Assembly (NCBI RefSeq): GCF_900103005.1
Contig: NZ_FMWL01000005.1
Span: 186,001-250,000 of the forward strand
From: Acidaminobacter hydrogenoformans DSM 2784
Lineage (GTDB): Bacteria > Bacillota > Clostridia > Peptostreptococcales > Acidaminobacteraceae
Reading direction: 5' to 3'
Length of the DNA stretch: 64,000 bases
Shown here piece after piece: positions 27,922 through 36,055 of this stretch. The notes beneath the pieces are model-generated. The model made no database searches. It was given only the letters and a program-made list of their open reading frames with translations, and had not been told where the DNA came from. Each line of letters starts with the position of its first letter. Position 1 is the stretch's first letter. The position numbers and the translations under genes are program-made.

Positions 27922-27964
27922 TTAACATAGATTTTACACAAAGGCTACGGTTTTCTGTTAGAAT
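27922..27964 (+). promoter_or_regulatory. PhoP-box-like promoter of the Na/Pi cotransporter
   Basis: TTAACA (27922-27927) and TTTACA (27933-27938) are direct repeats with a five-base gap, matching the TT(A/C/T)ACA-N5 pattern bound by PhoP in Bacillus. They stand in place of a -35, twenty bases before TAGAAT (27959-27964). Phosphate-starvation control of a phosphate transporter fits. Confidence 0.6.
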
Positions 27965-28042
27965 TTCACGGTATCTTAACAAAAGCAAATATTTTGGACT
28001 AAGATCCCATAGAAATCAGAAATGAAAATCAGGAGGCATAAC

Positions 28043-29662
28043 ATGGCGTTTACAATTGGTGTTGGCGTTTTAGGCGGGCTCGGACTTTTTCTGTATGGCA
28101 TGAGTATGATGGGGACAGCGCTTCAAAAGGTAGCCGGGAAGAAAATGGAGAAAATCATTGAGCTGCTCACCAAGAATCGTCTCATCGCGGTCATTGTAGG
28201 TATGTTTGTTACGGCGATTATTCAAAGCTCAAGTCTCACTACGGTCATGGTGGTAGGTTTTGTCAACGCCGGAATCATGAAGCTGACCCAAGCGGTTGGT
28301 ATCATAATGGGCGCGAACATAGGCACAACGATTACGGGCCAGCTCGTTTCCCTGAACCTTGAGAATTGGGCGCCCCTTGCCATAGGCATTGGTGTCTTCG
28401 TTTGGTTTACGGCCAAGGATGATAAGAAGAAAAACATTGCTGAGATCTTCATAGGCTTTGGCATATTGTTCCTGGGTATGGAAGCGCTGAAGGATGCATT
28501 GAAGCCTCTTAGGGAGATTCAGGCTTTTGCAGATATGATGGTCAGCTTTGGTTCCGTGCCTGTGCTTGGCGTTTTAGCTGGTTTTCTGTTGACGTTGATG
28601 GTACAGAGCTCTTCCGCATCCATGGGTATTCTCATTGCGCTTGCATCCCAGGGCTTGATTCCGCTGGCGTCTGCCATGCCTATTCTTTATGGGGAGAACA
28701 TAGGCACTTGTACGACAGCGCTCATTTCGTCAGTAGGCGCAAGCCGCAACGCAAAACGTGCAGCGATCATACATCTGGTCTTTAACCTCATAGGCACCTT
28801 GCTGTTTATAGTTGTTTTGACCAAGCCTATAGCTTATGTGGTGACCCAGCTGGATCCAAATGATGTTGGCCGTCAGATCGCGAACGCACACACCATGTTT
28901 AACCTGATCAACGTTGCAGTTCAGTTTCCATTTGCCATGTTCCTGATTAAGATCGCTATGAAGATCATTCCGGATACTGGGGCTGCGGAGCGTGAAACCG
29001 TTACGAAATACCTGGATGAGCGGATTCTTGAAACGCCGTCTATCGCGCTTAGAAATACCATTCGAGAGCAGCTGCACATGGCAAATGTTTCCTACAAAGC
29101 TTTAAGCAATGCTATGGATGGGTTCCTTGAAAATGATTTGGGCAAAATCAAAGAGACCTTTGTTCTTGAAAAAGAGATCAATAAGCTCGAAAAAGCCATT
29201 ACGGAATATCTTGTGAAGCTGTCCAACAGAAAGCTGTCGAATTATGACCGAAAAGTGGTGGATGGCTTGTTCAACAACATCAACGACATTGAGCGTATTG
29301 GCGACCACGCAGACAACATTGCGGAGCTGGTGACAGACGCTTTGGAAAAAGGACTGCCGTTCTCTGAGGAATCCAAAAAAGAGCTTCAAAACCTGTACGA
29401 ACAGTCTGCCCTCGCTTTTTCCAAGGCTATGGAAGCGATTGTGACAGGCAATAGAGAGACCATTCAGCAAGTCTTCGACATTGAAAATGATGTCGACAAG
29501 CTGGAAAAAATCTGCCGCAGGGGTCACATTGACCGCCTCAACAAAAACGACTGCAATCCGGAATCCGGCATTATTTTCCTGGATGTCGTCAGCAATCTCG
29601 AGCGCGTCTCGGACCTTTCCGCCAACCTCGCAAAAGTGGTTCAGGACACCCTGACGGCATAG
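28043..29662 (+). CDS. Na+/phosphate cotransporter family protein with PhoU-like domain
   Basis: 539 aa. AGGAGG (28031-28036) places the start at ATG 28043 rather than 28022. The N-terminal 320 residues hold two inverted repeats of the Na_Pi_cotrans family, each with the QSSS motif (IIQSSSLTTVMVVGF; MVQSSSASMGILIAL) and glycine-rich helices. The C-terminal 200 residues are PhoU-like helices (NDIERIGDHADNIAELV; NLERVSDLSANLAKVV). It likely imports phosphate with sodium, with the PhoU part sensing or gating. A PhoP-like box upstream and a terminator downstream frame a single-gene unit. Confidence 0.92.
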   Translation: MAFTIGVGVLGGLGLFLYGMSMMGTALQKVAGKKMEKIIELLTKNRLIAVIVGMFVTAIIQSSSLTTVMVVGFVNAGIMKLTQAVGIIMGANIGTTITGQLVSLNLENWAPLAIGIGVFVWFTAKDDKKKNIAEIFIGFGILFLGMEALKDALKPLREIQAFADMMVSFGSVPVLGVLAGFLLTLMVQSSSASMGILIALASQGLIPLASAMPILYGENIGTCTTALISSVGASRNAKRAAIIHLVFNLIGTLLFIVVLTKPIAYVVTQLDPNDVGRQIANAHTMFNLINVAVQFPFAMFLIKIAMKIIPDTGAAERETVTKYLDERILETPSIALRNTIREQLHMANVSYKALSNAMDGFLENDLGKIKETFVLEKEINKLEKAITEYLVKLSNRKLSNYDRKVVDGLFNNINDIERIGDHADNIAELVTDALEKGLPFSEESKKELQNLYEQSALAFSKAMEAIVTGNRETIQQVFDIENDVDKLEKICRRGHIDRLNKNDCNPESGIIFLDVVSNLERVSDLSANLAKVVQDTLTA

Positions 29663-29680
29663 TCCAAATCGCCATTACAA

Positions 29681-29727
29681 AAGCTGCTTCAAAAGGATTT
29701 TTCAATCCTTTGAGGCAGCTTTTTTTG
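29681..29727. terminator. Bidirectional terminator after the Na/Pi gene
   Basis: AAGCTGCTTCAAAAGGATT (29681-29699) pairs with AATCCTTTGAGGCAGCTT with one bulge and one G-U, followed by TTTTTT; the reverse strand also ends in T-rich sequence toward the DUF2161 gene. Confidence 0.88.
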
Positions 29728-29742
29728 GTGTATATTGTTCGG

Positions 29743-29756
29743 CCCTGTCCCCAACC
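29743..29756 (-). repeat. GGTTGGGGACAGGG repeat, copy 2
   Basis: Exact reverse-strand copy of the 14-base word at 7386-7399, placed between the terminator and the end of the DUF2161 gene. Confidence 0.35.
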
Positions 29757-29772
29757 AAACTTCTGGTTTCTG

Positions 29773-30489
29773 TCAGTCATCTGAAAAATTCAATGCTTTA
29801 AAAGCGTCTACCAAAGGTTTGTAAGCTGTTAAGGATTCTTCTCCAGCTTCAGTCAAACAATATACCTTGTTTTCAGCTTTCTCAAACCAGCCGTAGTAAT
29901 TCGCGTTGAGAATGCTCGTCGTCTTTTTGGGATGGGCGCCAAGGCCCTTTAATGCCTTAGTGTCTAAAGCCCCATGCTCTCTTATCAGGAAAGCGATGTA
30001 GAGCGCCGCTTCCCGGTAGGCAGTCACAAGCGGGACACCGCTGCTCCCCGCAATATTTAAATCCATACTGCGATTGTTGAATTCTTTCTCAAGAGCCACT
30101 CTTTTTTTGGATGAGGTGCGGACAGCTTTAAGGGATTCAGGGATTAAGGCCTCTTCAACGAGGTAGCTGCTGCCAGTCTTGCTGACAAGCAACAGACCGA
30201 GACCCAGCTGCTTGAGGACCTTGAGTTTAGACTTCCAGATTTTATCTTGTTTGAAATTATTCGGCTTGGGTATGCTCACATAGACAGCATCCGCGTAGCT
30301 TAACCGCTCGACCGCCTGGGCAAGGAGGTCAAAGGAGAGGTGGCGCTTCATTTCTATGATATAGATCAAGTCATTCTTCTTTGCGACAATGTCGCAGGAG
30401 CGGACTTCCGAGCGGACGTCGAAGCCCTGGACCTCAAGATACTGTTTCAGGGGCTCGTAGAGCTCGCGCTCGTATTGGATTTTGTCCAT
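29773..30489 (-). CDS. DUF2161 PD-(D/E)XK nuclease-like protein
   Basis: 238 aa. Residues 1-120 carry a PD-(D/E)XK-type core: an N-terminal helix with Glu (YERELYEPLKQYLEVQGF), then RSCDIVAKKNDLIYIIEMKRHLS, where D, E and K are in the D-x(n)-ExK spacing of the fold, followed by a helix with conserved Gln (LLAQAVERL). The C-terminal half looks like a winged helix (LREHGALDTKALKGLGAHPKKTTSILNANYYGWFEKAENKVYCLTEAGEE shortened here to its ends). No restriction or repair gene is adjacent. Role unknown; DNA or RNA processing is a fold-based guess. Confidence 0.8.
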   Translation of the reverse strand: MDKIQYERELYEPLKQYLEVQGFDVRSEVRSCDIVAKKNDLIYIIEMKRHLSFDLLAQAVERLSYADAVYVSIPKPNNFKQDKIWKSKLKVLKQLGLGLLLVSKTGSSYLVEEALIPESLKAVRTSSKKRVALEKEFNNRSMDLNIAGSSGVPLVTAYREAALYIAFLIREHGALDTKALKGLGAHPKKTTSILNANYYGWFEKAENKVYCLTEAGEESLTAYKPLVDAFKALNFSDD

Positions 30490-30616
30490 TGTAGGTTCCC
30501 CTCCTGTCTAAAGGTTAATTCTTGAAAAATTGGGCATCAAGATACTTGGAATTATATCACAAAGCCTTGAAAAGAGGAACGTCCGGCAGTTCGGGCGGTT
30601 GACGGGAGGTTTGGTC

Positions 30617-31927
30617 ATGCAGGAAAAACGGCGATTAATTGTGATTTCGTTTGACGGGCTTGGAGAGCGGGACTTTGAGGCGATACAGAGCATGCCGGCG
30701 TTCTCGAGACTCCTGAGGGTTTCCGCTTGGCATAAAAATGTCAAAAGCATCTATCCCTCCCTGACGTATCCGGCCCACGCAACCATTGTGACCGGACGTT
30801 TGCCCAGGGATCATGGAATTGTAAACAACACCCTTTTTCAACCGGAGCGCAGTTCGCCGGATTGGTTTTGGAACCGGCGTCACCTTCAGGGAGATACACT
30901 TTACGACGCTGCATCCAGGGCGGGCCTGAAAACGGCGGCGCTGTTATGGCCCGTAACGGCAGGGGCTGGCATTGATTACAACATGCCGGAGGTCCTGGCT
31001 AACCGGCCTTGGGAAAACCAGATTCTGGTGTCATTGAGATCCGGGTCGCCGGGTTATCAGCTCGATATGAACCGCAGGTTCGGGAAGCTCCGCCACGGCA
31101 CGGATCAGCCCGCCCTTGACCATTTTATGCACAAGGCGCTTATGGCGACACTGGAAGAGAAAAAACCAGATTTGGTCCTGGTGCATTATACCGATCTGGA
31201 CGCTCAGCGACATGACTACGGCTTTGATTCCAAAATGGCAAACGAGGCACTAAAGCGCCACGACCGCAGGCTTGGGGACATCCTGGATTGGGTGGACGCC
31301 CAGGAAGACAGGGACTTATACGGGATTTGTGTCCTGGGGGACCACAGCAGCCTGGATGTTGAGCGCGTCGTTAACCTGAACCCGCTTTTCATTGAAAGGG
31401 GTTTGATCAAGCTGGACCGCAAAGGGCACCTGAAGGACTACAGGGCGCTGATGAAGTCTGCGGACGGCTCGGCGTACCTTTATGTCAAGGGACCCGAGCT
31501 GGATCATGTCAAAGCACATGTCAGAAAAATCGTAGAGGATTTCGCAAGGGAAGAGGACGCTATTGAGGCGGTGTTCCACCACAGCGAAATTGCTGCGCTT
31601 GGGGGCGACCAAAACGCGTTTCTGATGCTGGAGGCGACCCGGGGGTATTATTTCAATGACCGTCTGGACGCCAGGGAACCCATACAGGAGATCACGGAGA
31701 GCTTCGTGCGGGGAGAGCCTTTCTACCACTGGAATACCCATGGCTTTTCGCCGACCAAGTCCGGCTACAATACGGTTTGGATCATGTCTGGGGCAGGGGT
31801 TGAGGTCGGTGAGCTCGAAGGCCCCATGTCTCTGCTGGACGAAGCACCAACCTTTGCAAAGTGGCTGGGGGTTGAGATTGAGGGTGCTATGAATGAACCG
31901 CTTCATTGTGTGAGCGCTGAAGGATGA
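30617..31927 (+). CDS. Alkaline phosphatase-superfamily nucleotide pyrophosphatase/phosphodiesterase
   Basis: 436 aa. GGGAGG seven bases before ATG 30617 sets the start; the 29 upstream codons lack a site. Metal and nucleophile motifs of type I phosphodiesterases: ISFDGLGERDFE near the N-terminus, YPSLTYPAHATIVTGRLPRDHGIVNN with the Thr nucleophile, VHYTDLDAQRHDYGFDS, VLGDHSSLDV, and a final His region (HGFSPTKSGYNT). No signal peptide is seen, so it seems cytoplasmic. Substrate (nucleotide pyrophosphate, phospholipid or other phosphodiester) cannot be deduced. Divergent from the DUF2161 gene. Confidence 0.88.
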   Translation: MQEKRRLIVISFDGLGERDFEAIQSMPAFSRLLRVSAWHKNVKSIYPSLTYPAHATIVTGRLPRDHGIVNNTLFQPERSSPDWFWNRRHLQGDTLYDAASRAGLKTAALLWPVTAGAGIDYNMPEVLANRPWENQILVSLRSGSPGYQLDMNRRFGKLRHGTDQPALDHFMHKALMATLEEKKPDLVLVHYTDLDAQRHDYGFDSKMANEALKRHDRRLGDILDWVDAQEDRDLYGICVLGDHSSLDVERVVNLNPLFIERGLIKLDRKGHLKDYRALMKSADGSAYLYVKGPELDHVKAHVRKIVEDFAREEDAIEAVFHHSEIAALGGDQNAFLMLEATRGYYFNDRLDAREPIQEITESFVRGEPFYHWNTHGFSPTKSGYNTVWIMSGAGVEVGELEGPMSLLDEAPTFAKWLGVEIEGAMNEPLHCVSAEG

Positions 31928-32011
31928 CCTGTTCCCGCTGAGAAAAAGTCACAGCGCAGCAGCATTTGTAATGCTTTTCTGATAAGCCCAAGATGAGAGA
32001 AGGGGACGCTT

Positions 32012-33268
32012 ATGATGAAGCTGACAAAGATCGAAAAAAGCTGGGCACTTTACGACTGGGCCAACAGCGCTTACAGCATGACCATTACTTCGACCATCAT
32101 GCCGCTTTATTTTAAAATGATATTTGAAAACGTTGGTTCCGCCACCACGTCCACTGCCTATTGGGGCTACGCCAATTCTATTGCAACGTTGTTTCTGGCG
32201 CTCCTTGCGCCAGTCTTGGGGACTATAGCGGATTACATTGGCGTCAAAAAACGGTTTTTCGTGACCTTTGTGCTGGTGGGAATCGCGGCGACGGCGTTCC
32301 TGGCGTTTATTCCGGAATCCTTCTGGTTTGGGCTTTTGGCAGTTTACATTTTGACTGCGATTGGATTTTCGGGTGCCAACGTATTTTACGACGCATTTCT
32401 CGTGGACATCACGCCCCGTGAGCGCATGGACCGGGTATCAACCACTGGCTTCGCCATGGGGTACATTGGCAGTACCATTCCCTTCATTCTGTGCATGGCC
32501 GTGGTCATCAGCGCTCAGATGGGCTGGCTGCCCCTTACCACAGGCATGGCCTTCAGAATCTCCTTCATCATCACTGCCCTCTGGTGGGGCGTCTTTACCC
32601 TGCCGCTGATCAAAAACGTCCATCAGATTCACGGAATCCCTATGGAAAAAAAGCCAATCTCCAACAGCTTTAAACGCATTGCGAAGACCTTTTCCAACAT
32701 AAGGGCGCACAAGCATCTGTTCACTTTCCTCGTCGCTTATTTCTTTTACATTGACGGTGTGGACACAATCATCAAAATGGCGACCTCCTACGGCTCGGAT
32801 CTTGGGATTGACGCCATGAATCTCCTGATCATCCTTCTGGCCACGCAGTTTGTCGCCTTTCCATTCGCGCTGCTTTACGGCAGGCTGGCAGAAAAGTTTG
32901 GCACCAAGAGGATGCTGTTTGTGGGCATTATAACCTACACCGTGATTTGCATTTATGCCTATTTTCTGGATTCGGTCCTGGACTTCTGGATTCTCGCCAT
33001 GCTGGTGGGCACCTCTCAAGGTGGTATCCAGGCGCTCAGCCGCTCCTATTTTGGCAAGCTGGTGCCCAAGGAACAGGCAAATGAATTCTTTGGCTTCTAC
33101 AATATCTTTGGGAAGTTCGCGGCGATCATGGGGCCGTTCCTCGTTGGCTTTGTCACTCAGATGACGGGCCGCACCAACAATGGCGTTTTCAGCATTGTCC
33201 TTCTTTTCATCATAGGCGGGATTTTGCTGACGAAAGTGCCAAATGTTGAAGAGATTAAAGCGGCATGA
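32012..33268 (+). CDS. UMF1/Atg22-like MFS transporter
   Basis: 418 aa with about twelve membrane helices. Family signature: N-terminal WALYDWANSAYSMTITSTIMPLYF, then ATLFLALLAPVLGTIADYIGVKKRF, and the second-half GGIQALSRSYFGKLVPKEQANEFFGFYNIFGKFAAIMGP. Tandem ATG codons (32012, 32015) follow GAAGGGG; either may start. Substrate unknown; the family name derives from yeast vacuolar amino-acid effluxer Atg22. It lies 84 bases after the phosphodiesterase and may share its transcript. Confidence 0.92.
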   Translation: MMKLTKIEKSWALYDWANSAYSMTITSTIMPLYFKMIFENVGSATTSTAYWGYANSIATLFLALLAPVLGTIADYIGVKKRFFVTFVLVGIAATAFLAFIPESFWFGLLAVYILTAIGFSGANVFYDAFLVDITPRERMDRVSTTGFAMGYIGSTIPFILCMAVVISAQMGWLPLTTGMAFRISFIITALWWGVFTLPLIKNVHQIHGIPMEKKPISNSFKRIAKTFSNIRAHKHLFTFLVAYFFYIDGVDTIIKMATSYGSDLGIDAMNLLIILLATQFVAFPFALLYGRLAEKFGTKRMLFVGIITYTVICIYAYFLDSVLDFWILAMLVGTSQGGIQALSRSYFGKLVPKEQANEFFGFYNIFGKFAAIMGPFLVGFVTQMTGRTNNGVFSIVLLFIIGGILLTKVPNVEEIKAA

Positions 33269-33385
33269 GCCTTCAGGCGGGCGAAGCTTAGGATCATTTG
33301 GGGTTGCTTTTTAAAAACCTTTCAAGGGCGTTTGCCGATGGTCACTTGAGCCCACGCAGCGCCAGCAGGCATTTAGCGCGTAAAC

Positions 33386-33421
33386 GAAAAAAGAGGGGCG
33401 GCCGCATGGCTTGCCTCTCTT
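33386..33421 (-). terminator. Terminator after the barrel-protein gene
   Basis: Right after the stop on the minus strand: GAGAGGC pairs with GCCCCTC (one mismatch) around a GC-rich loop, then TTTTTT. Confidence 0.6.
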
Positions 33422-33430
33422 TCTGGTTTT

Positions 33431-34105
33431 TTAGAATATATCATCCTGATTCCGATATTTGATCATGATATCCCTGAAAATCTCACCTGTGCTTGGCGGC
33501 GTAAACGTGATCGCGTTGGCGCCGGCTTCAATCGTTCTCAGAATGTCCGCTTCTGTTGGGCCGCCTGTGGCCATGATGGGCAGCTCTGGGTATTGCTGCC
33601 TGATCAACCGTACAATTTCCGCCGTTTTGGACGCTCCGGATACATTCAGGATAGTCGCGCCGGCATTGACCCGCGCTTCAAAATCTGTTTTTTCGGAAAC
33701 CACCGTGACGACTATTGGAATGTCAATGCGGTCCCTGAGTCCACGGATGATCTCGTTGGAGGTAGGCGCATTGACAACGACGCCCATGGCACCTTGAAAT
33801 TCTGCGTCCATAGCGAGGTTGATCACGCGTTTGCCAGTGGTGGTGCCGCCGCCAACGCCGCTGAAGACAGGGACATCAGACGCTGTAATGATGGCATGGG
33901 TAATGATGGGCTGTGGGGTAAAAGGGTAGACGGCTATGACTGCATCTGCGTTGCAGTTCTTAATAATGGCGACGTCTGTTGAAAACACCAGTGATTTTAT
34001 GCGTTTCCCAAAAATCTTGATGCCGCTGACTTTGTAGATGACCTCAGGCACTCTGATCATGTGCTTTCTGAGATTTCCCTGAATTTCCGGGACGAACTCT
34101 TTCAT
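33431..34105 (-). CDS. Putative (beta/alpha)8-barrel protein of unassigned family
   Basis: 224 aa, no signal peptide. The sequence alternates short hydrophobic strands and helices: ADAVIAVYPF, VPVFSGVGGGTTTGKRVINL, GAMGVVVNAP, IPIVVTVVSE, ARVNAGATILNVSG, LPIMATGGPTEADILRTIEAGANAITFTPP. The glycine-rich MATGGPT followed by EAGANAI resembles the phosphate-binding end of TIM barrels such as KDPG aldolase or thiazole synthase. Homologues in Firmicutes are, I believe, annotated only as generic barrel proteins. Possible ligand: a phosphorylated small molecule. Divergent from lpd. Confidence 0.6.
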   Translation of the reverse strand: MKEFVPEIQGNLRKHMIRVPEVIYKVSGIKIFGKRIKSLVFSTDVAIIKNCNADAVIAVYPFTPQPIITHAIITASDVPVFSGVGGGTTTGKRVINLAMDAEFQGAMGVVVNAPTSNEIIRGLRDRIDIPIVVTVVSEKTDFEARVNAGATILNVSGASKTAEIVRLIRQQYPELPIMATGGPTEADILRTIEAGANAITFTPPSTGEIFRDIMIKYRNQDDIF

Positions 34106-34260
34106 AGGTGATCCCCTTCCACGATTGGTTTCAAGAAGTTTAGAATTTTATAGAAATTTTGTGGAGTCTTTATAAGCCGTGAGGTTCGCAAAGTTATAAA
34201 TTTTCTGATATCATTATAGCACATGGCAATAAAGGATTAGATATGACGAGGAGGCTACTC

Positions 34261-35664
34261 ATGGAAAAAGATTTGCTAATTATAGGCGGCGGTCCTGGCG
34301 GTTATGTGGCAGCGATTCGCGGGGCTCAGCTCGGCATGGATGTCGCGCTTGTGGAAGCGGACAGAATTGGCGGAACGTGTCTGAACCGCGGCTGTATCCC
34401 TACAAAAGCACTTTACGCCAACGCTCAGCTTATGGACAAGCTGGCTCATGCGGACAGCTTTGGCATAAAAGTGGACGGCTATCAGATGGATATGGGTCAG
34501 GTTATGGACCGAAAAGACAGCGTTGTCGATCAGCTGGTCAAAGGGACGGATAAAGTCGTCGAGGACAACGGCGTTTTGATTTTAAGGGGTTTTGCTTCTT
34601 TCTTGAGCTCAGAGGCTGTTGAAGTCAAATTGCATGATGGTACAACCGAAGTGATCAAGGCAAAGAGCGTTATCATAGCCACAGGTTCAGTGCCCTCTTC
34701 TCCACCGGTTCCTGGAAATGACCTTCCGGGTGTCATTGACAGCGATCAGCTTCTGGAAATGAGGGAGCTGCCTAAGCGTATGGTTGTAGCAGGCAGTGGC
34801 GTTATTGGGATGGAGTTCGCTTCCATTTACAATTCCTTTGGCTCAGAAGTAACCGTTATATCTTCAACCCTCCTCAAGCGGATCGACAAAGATATTGTCA
34901 AGCGTCTGCCCCTGATTCTAAAGAAGCGTGGCCTTAAGCTTCACGACGGCGCTCGTGCCAAGGAGATCCGCAAAACAGACACGGGTCTTTTGATGATCGC
35001 GACCAATAAAAAGGGCGAGACTATTGAGGTTGAAGCGGATGTCGTTCTTATGGCAGTAGGCCGCAGAGCCTTCGTGGATGGCCTTAAGCTGGAAGCTGCG
35101 GGCGTTATTTTTGACGGCAATGGCATTCCGGTAGACAACAAATTCCAGACGAATGTGCCAAACATCTACGCGATTGGGGACGTCCTTGGCGGCGTCATGC
35201 TGGCGCACGTCGCCTCTCACCATGGCATTGCCTGCGTTGAAGGCATAGCAACTGGCGAGGCCCCTCATCACGGTTCAACGGTACCGGACTGTATTTTCAT
35301 AGATCCTCAGATTGCCTACGCGGGTCTTACAGAAGAGCAGGCTGTTGCGAAAGGTTATGAGATCAAGACGGGTAAATTCAATTTTGTAGCAAATGGCAAA
35401 GCCCTGAGTATGGGAGAGACGGATGGGTTCGTGAAGGTCATAGCGGATGCGTCAACTTTGAAAATCCTTGGGGTGCACATCATGGGCCCTCACGCCTCTG
35501 ACCTGATTCATGAGGCTTCTCTCGCCATTGACCATCAGATGGATGTCCACGCGATTGGGAATTCAATCCACGCGCATCCAACCCTGGCTGAGGCACTGCA
35601 TGAGGCGGTTCTTAACGTGACAGATGCCGCTATTCATATTTCTCCAACGAAGAAGAAAAAGTAA
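34261..35664 (+). CDS. lpdA: Dihydrolipoyl dehydrogenase
   Basis: 467 aa FAD flavoprotein that reoxidises dihydrolipoamide with NAD+. AGGAGG lies six bases before ATG 34261; the ATG at 34243 precedes it and is rejected. FAD loop GGGPGGY (9-15), redox disulfide C40/C45 in GGTCLNRGCIPTK, NAD-site GSGVIGMEFASIY, second FAD motif TNVPNIYAIGDV, and the C-terminal His-Glu pair in IHAHPTLAEALHEAV. No E1/E2 or glycine-cleavage genes surround it, so the complex it serves is encoded elsewhere. Monocistronic with a strong terminator. Confidence 0.95.
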   Translation: MEKDLLIIGGGPGGYVAAIRGAQLGMDVALVEADRIGGTCLNRGCIPTKALYANAQLMDKLAHADSFGIKVDGYQMDMGQVMDRKDSVVDQLVKGTDKVVEDNGVLILRGFASFLSSEAVEVKLHDGTTEVIKAKSVIIATGSVPSSPPVPGNDLPGVIDSDQLLEMRELPKRMVVAGSGVIGMEFASIYNSFGSEVTVISSTLLKRIDKDIVKRLPLILKKRGLKLHDGARAKEIRKTDTGLLMIATNKKGETIEVEADVVLMAVGRRAFVDGLKLEAAGVIFDGNGIPVDNKFQTNVPNIYAIGDVLGGVMLAHVASHHGIACVEGIATGEAPHHGSTVPDCIFIDPQIAYAGLTEEQAVAKGYEIKTGKFNFVANGKALSMGETDGFVKVIADASTLKILGVHIMGPHASDLIHEASLAIDHQMDVHAIGNSIHAHPTLAEALHEAVLNVTDAAIHISPTKKKK

Positions 35665-35691
35665 ATTGATTTGGCGGTTGTTATAGAAGCG

Positions 35692-35728
35692 TGGCGCACC
35701 TGACTTTAAGTCTTGTGCGCCATTTTTT
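35692..35728 (+). terminator. Terminator after lpd
   Basis: TGGCGCAC (35692-35699) pairs with GTGCGCCA (35715-35722), an inner GACT/AGTC stem extends it, and TTTTTT follows. Confidence 0.93.
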
Positions 35729-35786
35729 ATCGCTTTAGCAAAAGTTAGAATTGTTTCAAAATCGTAAAAATATTATAAAAAGCCTG

Positions 35787-35815
35787 TTGACTGTATAATT
35801 ATTGTGTGTTAAAGT
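35787..35815 (+). promoter_or_regulatory. Candidate promoter of the his operon
   Basis: TTGACT (35787-35792), 17-bp spacer, TAAAGT (35810-35815), which would start the transcript about 33 nt before the leader peptide. A TATAAT at 35794-35799 has no -35 at proper distance and may be an alternative -10. Confidence 0.45.
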
Positions 35816-35854
35816 TTATTCAATTCAAAAAAACATATCTCAGGAGAGATTGCC

Positions 35855-35911
35855 ATGACACCCCAGGTTGTAAACCCATACAACAGCATCCATCACCATC
35901 ATACGTTCTAG
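35855..35911 (+). CDS. hisL: his operon leader peptide (four consecutive His codons)
   Basis: An 18-residue ORF, MTPQVVNPYNSIHHHHTF, starts at ATG 35855 behind AGGAGA (35842-35847, seven-base spacing) and ends at TAG 35909-35911. Its codons CAT-CAC-CAT-CAT at 35891-35902 would stall a ribosome when charged tRNA-His is scarce. It stands about 100 nt ahead of an intrinsic terminator and 145 nt ahead of hisZ, exactly where a ribosome-mediated attenuator is expected. The peptide itself need have no function. This layout is classical in enteric bacteria; I regard it as unusual for a Clostridia-type genome, where T-boxes are the better known control of his genes. Confidence 0.88.
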   Translation: MTPQVVNPYNSIHHHHTF

Positions 35912-36033
35912 AGTTTGTAAGCTGGTTAAAAATACCACGCGCTGCAAGCTCTATTCGTCGTTTACAACGATTGAGCGTCCGCGGTGGTGATTGAGTCATA
36001 ATTAACTGCCACCCGGATTTGGGTGGCTTTTTT
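35892..36033 (+). promoter_or_regulatory. his attenuator: alternative stems and terminator
   Basis: Segment 1 (ATCACCATC, 35892-35900, inside the His codons) can pair with segment 2 (GGTGGTGAT, 35983-35991; nine pairs, one G-U). Segment 2 can instead pair with segment 3 (CCACC within 36008-36014; five pairs plus two wobble). Segment 3 GCCACCC pairs with segment 4 GGGTGGC (36021-36027), followed by TTTTTT, forming the terminator. So 1:2 plus 3:4 ends transcription, and 2:3 permits it: stalling at His codons frees segment 2. A further exclusive pairing exists between 35867-35875 (GTTGTAAAC) and 35960-35968 (GTTTACAAC). The folding logic is inferred by eye. Confidence 0.75.
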
Positions 36034-36055
36034 ATTTTCGCGAGGAGGCGCAGCT

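Noticed and set aside
30530..30616. N-terminal extension of the phosphodiesterase from ATG 30530
   Set aside because: A GGGAGG site places the start at 30617 and the extension shows no family similarity.
35912..36033. T-box riboswitch before hisZ
   Set aside because: The conserved T-box core (AGGGTGG-ACCGCG type) and specifier stem are absent; GTCCGCGGTGG at 35977-35987 is only a chance likeness, and the leader peptide explains the structure.
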